Assembly (NCBI GenBank): GCA_024449915.1
Contig: JAMZAV010001463.1
Location: 124,001-188,000 of the forward strand
Source of the DNA: Sweltsa coloradensis
Lineage: Eukaryota; Arthropoda; Insecta; Plecoptera; Chloroperlidae
Length of the DNA stretch: 64,000 nucleotides
Direction of reading: 5' to 3'
Shown in pieces: positions 58,568 through 64,000 of this stretch (its first letter is position 1; the number at the start of each line of letters is the position of its first letter). The notes under the pieces are model-generated. The model saw nothing but the letters and a program-made list of their open reading frames with translations, had not been told where the DNA came from and searched no databases. Both the position numbers and the translations under genes were made by a program.

Positions 58568-60010
58568 GAATCACTTATTATTGAAAGGGCATTAGTCCAA
58601 AAACATAGTTCTGAGATAATCAAGTAAATGTTCTTTATAATTCACCTTATTATTTTAGGCTCAAATTTACTTTTATTTCCAGTAAAGGTATGGAATAGCT
58701 TTATAACGTGTGAAAACAGAAATTTAAAAATCACAACGTGTCGGCGGGGAAATGAATTTTAAAAGTCGTGGACTTACGCCCGCTCAAAAATAAACCAGGT
58801 TTATGAATTTTTTTTGAATGAAAACACATTTTGTAAATGCTTATTTTACATTATTTTATTTTATTCTTATACAACATTGTTCATTCGACATCCTGTTCAG
58901 CGGTTTCTAGTCCCGACGTTTGCCAATCCAGAATTTCTCTGTAAAAAGTCCATGTGTTGTGGCTCTACATACCGGATCACGGATCTAATATCATCCATCT
59001 TCTTTTCGTTGATCGTTACCCCAAGCTCTGTGTAAGCGAGTTCATGGGGTAATGCAACATGTGTCCGATTAAGGGTGGGAAGCATCATCGAAAAAGTATG
59101 TTTCACTAGTCCTCCAATGCATGAACTTGTGGTGACAGTACCACAAAGCTGATTTGAGTACTCAAACTGCATGTACTCGGTTGGCTTGAAGTGAACCTTT
59201 TGTTCTTTGCGGACTTTACGGCCCATGGTCTCAATGGAGAGAACTGTCTTTTTGTAGACTTTCGGCCACCACTTTTTAAAATCTATTATATCTTCCGAGA
59301 GAACCATTTTTATTTCAATGTTGTTACTTTTCGAAGCATTGGCAATAATCTCGCAGTACTCCTTTGGTGTGTATATACGGTCGTGTTTTTTGATTACTCT
59401 TTTAACCACACCAAATGTACGGTCACAAGGTAAAAACGAATGACCCCTTACAGGAAAATAATGGACAACTTTTTCAAATTTTCCAGTATCCACAAGAGCC
59501 ATAAGAAATCGGATCATTGTGTGGTTTTTATTTTGTCCTCCGCATCCATCAGAAAAAATGTACAACTTTTTAACTGTAGGTGGTACATATGTCTTGAGAA
59601 AATCAAGTACAAAACTACAGACTTCGTTTGGTCCTTTGTTACCAATACCTTCATGGTACATATAAAAATGTTGCCTTCCCAGTTTTTAAGTTATTTACGC
59701 AGAATGCATTGACCCAAAGTTGTCGTAAATACAAAAAAAAATACATTAAATAAATATAGGCAGTAGCACCAACCTTATATCAACAGTTGCACCAACTTAT
59801 ATTCTCGTTTACTTTTGAAAGGGCTGAAGTAATGGACTAACGCCTTTCAAAACTAAACGATATATTCAAATGGAAAAACAACATGGAAAGAGCAATGGCA
59901 CTTCTGCCCTTTCAATGCCAAACGATGCGTCTACGTCTCAGCTACAAAAATGCATAGCTAACTCAAAACCCATATTTTTGGACTTACGCCCTTTCAAAAA
60001 TAAGTGATTC
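58568..60010 (-). mobile_element. TIR-bounded DNA transposon carrying a DUF7869-like gene
   Basis: The left terminus GAATCACTTATTATTGAAAG (58568 on) continues GGGCATTAGTCC. The right terminus, reverse-complemented, reads GAATCACTTATTTTTGAAAG then GGGCGTAAGTCC. The TIRs match at about 35 of 39 positions. AATT flanks both sides (58564-58567, 60011-60014) and may be the target duplication; because it is palindromic the exact border is ambiguous. The terminal box GCCCTTTCAA or its complement recurs inside, near 58788, 59812, 59847 and 59922. The element is 1443 bp long and holds the gene at 58897. Confidence 0.78.
58897..59661 (-). CDS. DUF7869-like protein, candidate transposase (C-terminal part)
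   Basis: 254 residues. MYHEGIGNKGPNEV opens the conserved part. YIFSDGCGGQNKN (residues 34-46) and GHSFLPCDRTFG (73-84) are the signatures of the uncharacterised family DUF7869, widespread in arthropods and other invertebrates. The first has an Asp after a predicted beta-strand, as in RNase H-fold nucleases. The C-terminal KKMDDIRSVIRYVEPQHMDFL block is the usual end of the family, so the C-terminus looks complete. Family members are usually much longer, so an N-terminal region is missing. Upstream, nine more codons are open (LGRQHFY before the Met), then a stop. The gene lies between TIRs with repeated terminal boxes, which suggests a transposase, here probably inactive through an internal deletion. 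The alternative is a captured host gene. Confidence 0.72.
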   Translation of the reverse strand: MYHEGIGNKGPNEVCSFVLDFLKTYVPPTVKKLYIFSDGCGGQNKNHTMIRFLMALVDTGKFEKVVHYFPVRGHSFLPCDRTFGVVKRVIKKHDRIYTPKEYCEIIANASKSNNIEIKMVLSEDIIDFKKWWPKVYKKTVLSIETMGRKVRKEQKVHFKPTEYMQFEYSNQLCGTVTTSSCIGGLVKHTFSMMLPTLNRTHVALPHELAYTELGVTINEKKMDDIRSVIRYVEPQHMDFLQRNSGLANVGTRNR

Positions 60011-60191
60011 AATTGATCTAGAACATTTAAATTGTGAAGGACTATAACTAGATGAATTCAGATAGTACCCTGGTATTTAGCCTCTTACCTATTCATATAG
60101 TTGGATTCACATAATTATTAGCTGTAAATAGATTAAGTTAATGTTTTAAGTCGATAGTGTTGAGTAATATTAGGGATGAATTATTTGCTTA

Positions 60192-60907
60192 TTAGACGAG
60201 GGAGCGCAGTGACGGTCTTTGAATTTAAGTCAAACGGCACTTATTCTGTCCCAGTGTTTGCGAATGAGTGACATGACTTTGTACACAGAAATTAAGCCGA
60301 ATCGCTGATATTTATCGAATTATGTTTAACAGGCGGTGAATGCATGCATTGACCAAGGTGTATCGAATCTTACATGCTATAGGTTCCCCAACATTCCACT
60401 ATAGGAGATTGAGCAAACATTGCAATCTTTCCATGTGTTCTGTAATGGTTATGTTTTCCATAGTACTGTATATTATGCATTTCAAAATATGTTCTATAAT
60501 TTTTTTATACAATCCAGAAATTTGAATGATATATCTCGACCGTTGTTTGAACCCGGGTCTCCAACATTCAGGGTACAAAAGCGCTTTAGCCAACTAGACT
60601 AGGAAAGCGCCAAAGACGTTGTTAGGCGAGTGATCGAGTCATGTCATGTGTTGAGTACCCGGGAACATTTGCATTTAAGTAAGTTGATTGCTGTTTAAGG
60701 TATAAATGATATAGGGTTTTGAGTTAAGATGGTATACGGGCGCGTCAACTGTGAGGCCATAATGCGCTACTCTAGCCTATGATAGACTAGGGACTAGGGA
60801 GGAAAGACCCATGCTGGATCCAGCCTTATGTAGGATGAGGAAAGGGAATGTTACCGGGTACTCAACACATGACTCGTTCAATCGTCAAACAACGACTTTA
60901 GCGTACT
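60192..60907 (+). mobile_element. Helentron-like composite, family H3 copy g
   Basis: Starts TTAGACGAGGGAGCGCAG, then CAAACGGCACTTATTCTGTC, and carries a reversed tRNA-like segment (60534-60598), an inverted inner 3' end (60598 on, CTAGGAAAGCGCC, with TGTTGAGTACCCGGG) and the outer end CAACGACTTTAGCGT at 60889-60903. The final CCCTAG is replaced by ACTACG. The order is the same as in copy f at 15896, but the middle is shorter. Confidence 0.68.
60534..60598 (-). other. tRNA-like SINE head inside H3 copy g
   Basis: Minus strand TAGTTGGCTAAAGCGC (A box) and CCGGGTTCAAAC (B box), in the same place relative to the inner end as at 16177. Confidence 0.6.
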
Positions 60908-60913
60908 ACGTTT

Positions 60914-61830
60914 ATTAGACGAGGGAGCGCAGCGACTTATCCTACAATATTCAAGTCAAACGGCATTTATTCTGTCCCGGTGTTTGTGAGTGAGTGACTG
61001 TGTACGCCGAAAATCAGCCAAATCACTGAATTTATTGCACTGAAATTTGAAACAGACATCGGTGACCACTAAACTGAGAACTATTAACAAAATCAGCAAC
61101 GCCCGTTGCAATTTAAACCTCCAAGAAATGAAAAAAGAAAAAATAGGCTGTGAATGTGTAGGATTCAATTAAACGACAATGGTTTTGTTCTTCAAGAAGT
61201 CATTTTTATCAAATCTTACGCTCAAGGTTCTGCAACATTTCCCTGGGAGATGGGTAAATCTTGCAATATTACTTAACTGTAGTTTATTGTTGTGGCTGCA
61301 ATTATATAATTAGATTTTTGTAGTTGTCCTCCTTTATAAATAAGTTTTTAACTGAATAGGATAGACGTTAAATAAATAAATAAATAAAACATCTTTACAC
61401 GTATTTCGTACTGGCTATGATTTCCATAGTACTGTATATGCTTTTCAAAACATGTTATTTAATTTTTTAATACAACTCCCGACCGTTGTTTAAACCCCGG
61501 GCCGGGTCTCCAGCATTCCGGGTATAAAGGCGCTTTAGACATCTAGACTATTGGAAAGCGCCAAAGTCGTTCGACGAGTGGGCGGAGTCATGTGTTGAGT
61601 ACCCGGGAACATTTGCATTAAAATTGATTGATATATGTAGTACCTACATGGTATAATGATAGGGTTTTAAGTTTAGTTTATATAAGGGCGCGCCAACTGT
61701 AAGGCCATAATGCGCCACTCCAGCCTACGATAGGCTAGGCAGGCCTAAGTAGGGGAAAGAAAGGGCATGTTACCGGTCTCAAACGTATGGCTCACTCACT
61801 CGTCTAGTAACGACTGACTTTTTTTCTAGT
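60914..61830 (+). mobile_element. Helentron-like composite, family H3 copy h (in tandem with g)
   Basis: Begins TTAGACGAGGGAGCGCAGCG about 10 bp after copy g ends. It includes CAAATCACTGAATTTATTGC and CAGCAACGCCCGTTGC (shared with copy f near 16650), an (AAAT)n tract at 61369-61387, the reversed tRNA-like segment at 61479, the inverted inner end at about 61552, and the terminus ...TTTTCTAG with T at 61830. Head-to-tail neighbours are often seen with rolling-circle transposition. Confidence 0.68.
61479..61550 (-). other. tRNA-like SINE head inside H3 copy h
   Basis: Minus strand TAGTCTAGATGTCTAAAGCGC (A-box region) and a lengthened B-box region with GGGTTTAAAC. More degenerate than at 60534. 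Confidence 0.5.
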
Positions 61831-63071
61831 AAGGCCTACTAGCGTTCGACGCGAGCTAGAACAAGGGTTGAAATATGCATTGAAATCGCAACCGTCGTTG
61901 CAAACCCGCGTCCATCGCTTGTGTATAATAAATAACTTATATAGAGTTTGAACTAACGTGGTTTGACGCAAATTTTAAGTTTTCATAGAACCATTTTACA
62001 GACACTACATTTCCTTCGGAATGTTATTTGTGGAAGGTTGCTTGTGGATCACTACTCATAAACAGCACTAACCTGTTGGCATGAGGAGGGATGTTCAGTG
62101 AGCTGTATGGAACCGCACAAGTCTTTAGAGCTACCTCCGCCGGTAAGAGGATCTTCATAGTTTCAATCTAAGGTTTGGTTTAGATACAGCTCTCCATGGT
62201 TTGTGTGTTTCCATATCCTGCAGAATCACCAACTACATTGTTTCTTACACTTTTCCATCTTTTCTATTTAAATATGTACTATTTATTCATGCATTTTCCT
62301 TACAATTTTAAATATTCCCTTAAAATAATTACTCACTATATCTCACACAATTGTCTACAAACTTACAAGTAATAACTCGCGTTGATTAACGGTCAAGTTT
62401 ACTACCCATTCATTAACGGTGAGTTTACGGTCCCCATAGCAACTGACCTGACCGTATTACCTAGAAGGGGGAGTCCTGCACGTTGTGTGAGCGCTTTGCA
62501 GGACAATTCATTGTTTGTTTACTGTTCGACTACATCGCGCACTATAGACGGTATCGATTGGCATTGCCGTAATCCAAGTAAATATCGACCAATTACATGT
62601 TTACCAACTATAAGTTATATAAAATATTGACTTCATGCATAATAGTCCAGTCAAATAAGACCGTATATTGGCGTTTAGATGAAAACATTACCAATAAGCT
62701 GAAATTTTGCAGATACCTTCTTAACACCTTCCTAAACAAGATACTAAAACTATGATCGGACTGGAGCTTCGGCCGCCATATTGGAAAATGGCGGCCAAAA
62801 GTGTTTGTTATCGAATATCTACAAAATGGTTGGAGATAGAGAAGACATTACACTTGCAAAAGTATCCCCTTTATAATTATCTACAAAAATGGCGTCCAAC
62901 ATATTCTCGTTAGAGACAACGGTTACATTACAAAATCATGGTTTATATGTTGCTTATTGGAGTATCAGCTGATTTCCTAATTTTCATGCGCAGCATCAAA
63001 CAAATCCCGGTTAATCCGTGAGAAATAGATTTAAACACAAAAGGACTTTTGCACGGTGTTCATGAAAGCTT
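61831..63071. other. Region without a supported gene
   Basis: The 82-residue frame 62382-62630 is unrecognised. 62771-62796 is a perfect 9-bp hairpin GGCCGCCAT/ATGGCGGCC with YY1-like cores in both arms, and AAAAATGGCGTCC follows near 62886. No gene is called. Confidence 0.45.
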
Positions 63072-63593
63072 CCATTAGTATTTAAAAAAATCAGGTCAGC
63101 GAAATCGGATTTTGCATCTACTCGAAATTTCGGGTTTTCCATTGTTGCATTTCCTCAAAAATGCCATATTTGACTGTCCATTATTAAGCACTAAATCGCA
63201 TTAGAGTAAAATTATTTCTACGCACATTAAAGTGACTTTAATAACGATCCTATTACAACCAAAGTTTTAATCTAATATGGCTGCTAATTCCTAATATCTA
63301 CAACATCAAAGTGAATGATGTAACAAAAAGAGTGTAAGAACAGCACGAAAACAGTATTCATATTATGAATATTAGGAATTAGCAGCCATATTGGATTAAA
63401 ACTTTGGTTGTGATCGGATCGTTTTTTACGTCATTTCAATGTGCACAGATTTTTTTTCCTCCAGTGCTATTTAGTGCTTAATAATCGACAGGCAATTATG
63501 GCATTTTTGAAGAAACACCAACAATGGAAAACCCCAAATTCCGGGTAAATGTACAATCCGATTGCGCAGACCTGATTTTTCAAATACTAATGG
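63072..63593. mobile_element. Fold-back element family FB3 (522 bp)
   Basis: CCATTAGTATTTAAAAAAATC at the left is mirrored by the right end CTGATTTTTCAAATACTAATGG. Arms of about 230 bp (with GGGTTTTCCATTGTTG, TTAAGCACTAAATCGCATTA, CAAAGTTTTAATCTAATATG) face each other across a spacer of about 60 bp near 63330. It has no coding capacity and only this one copy in the window. Confidence 0.78.
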
Positions 63594-64000
63594 AGAACCT
63601 GGAGAACCTTGGACCTTGAGAACAACACTAAAACTAAATATAAAAAATCAACAGATATCTACCGGTAAACGTGGCATTTTAAAGGTGACTTATTTAGCCC
63701 ATTATGTTTTTGTGTGTCTCTTAACCCACGAATAAACCTTAACTTTTTTTATCACACCACTACATAATGACTTAATTCTGAATACGTTAATTATATATTT
63801 TTATTATTTAGATAAGACTTTCATTTTTATAAGCTGAAAGTTGCATCAATAATAATGGCGTGAAAAAACGAGCCACTACGTCACTATATGGTATTGTTGC
63901 GAATCGGCCAATGAGGTTATGCCCAACAGTGATGTTAACTTTGTAGTCTAGAAGACGGTAGTTTATTCATTGATCCAAAGGCATTAAATAACTTTGTTCA
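63594..64000. other. Right-edge AT-rich sequence, nothing recognised
   Basis: No frame of note and no repeat relation were seen. Confidence 0.5.

Overview
The window is AT-rich nuclear DNA from an animal, most likely an invertebrate. It carries non-LTR retrotransposon remnants of the Jockey/CR1 type, Helitron-like (Helentron-style) elements, tRNA-derived SINEs, fold-back elements, a hAT-type element and long satellite arrays. The lineage cannot be fixed from the sequence. An arthropod or another marine invertebrate fits the Jockey-like reverse transcriptase and the DUF7869-like protein, but this is weak. There is no operon structure, rRNA, CRISPR array or recognisable host housekeeping gene. 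Most long open frames are by-products of repeats.

Layout. 1-2442 is the right end of a 73-bp tandem array. 2443-17186 is a dense mosaic. It holds Helentron-like elements (3755, 7286, 9194, 15896), a 920-bp palindromic element (4662), a pair of 1.17-kb inverted arms at 5921 and 10517, fold-back elements (12035, 13509, 14888), a SINE (13037) and a reverse transcriptase fragment (15583). 17187-26808 is a satellite of about 49 copies of a 197-bp unit. 26809-38182 holds further Helentron-like copies, short tandem arrays and an ATGGCGGC-rich block at 32.5 kb. About 38.69-38.78 kb is the best promoter-like segment (RFX X-box, CRE, YY1-like start). 38.8-49 kb is mostly low-information sequence with SINEs, tRNA-like heads and two near-perfect long hairpins (42827, 47160). 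49017-51155 is a second copy of the repeat unit at 12.4-14.1 kb, carrying a 5'-truncated LINE. 52617-53562 is a decayed Jockey-like reverse transcriptase. 54171-55741 is a second palindromic element split by a TTAA-flanked element. The right end has three TIR-bounded DNA elements (55981, 57804, 58568), two tandem Helentron-like copies (60192, 60914) and a fold-back element (63072).

The most notable object is the 1.44-kb element at 58568-60010. Its 39-bp inverted repeats enclose a 254-residue DUF7869-like protein, and repeats of the terminal box recur inside. This arrangement suggests that the protein family is a transposase. Several insertions can be read against an empty copy elsewhere in the window: a Helentron-like element at a T-T dinucleotide inside a 290-bp tandem array, a TTAA insertion inside a palindromic element, and a LINE and a SINE that each interrupt one of two copies of the same repeat.

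How the parts work together: I see no host pathway. The window is a record of repeated insertion, inverted duplication and array amplification. All repeat relationships were found by eye, so copy counts and percent identities are approximate.
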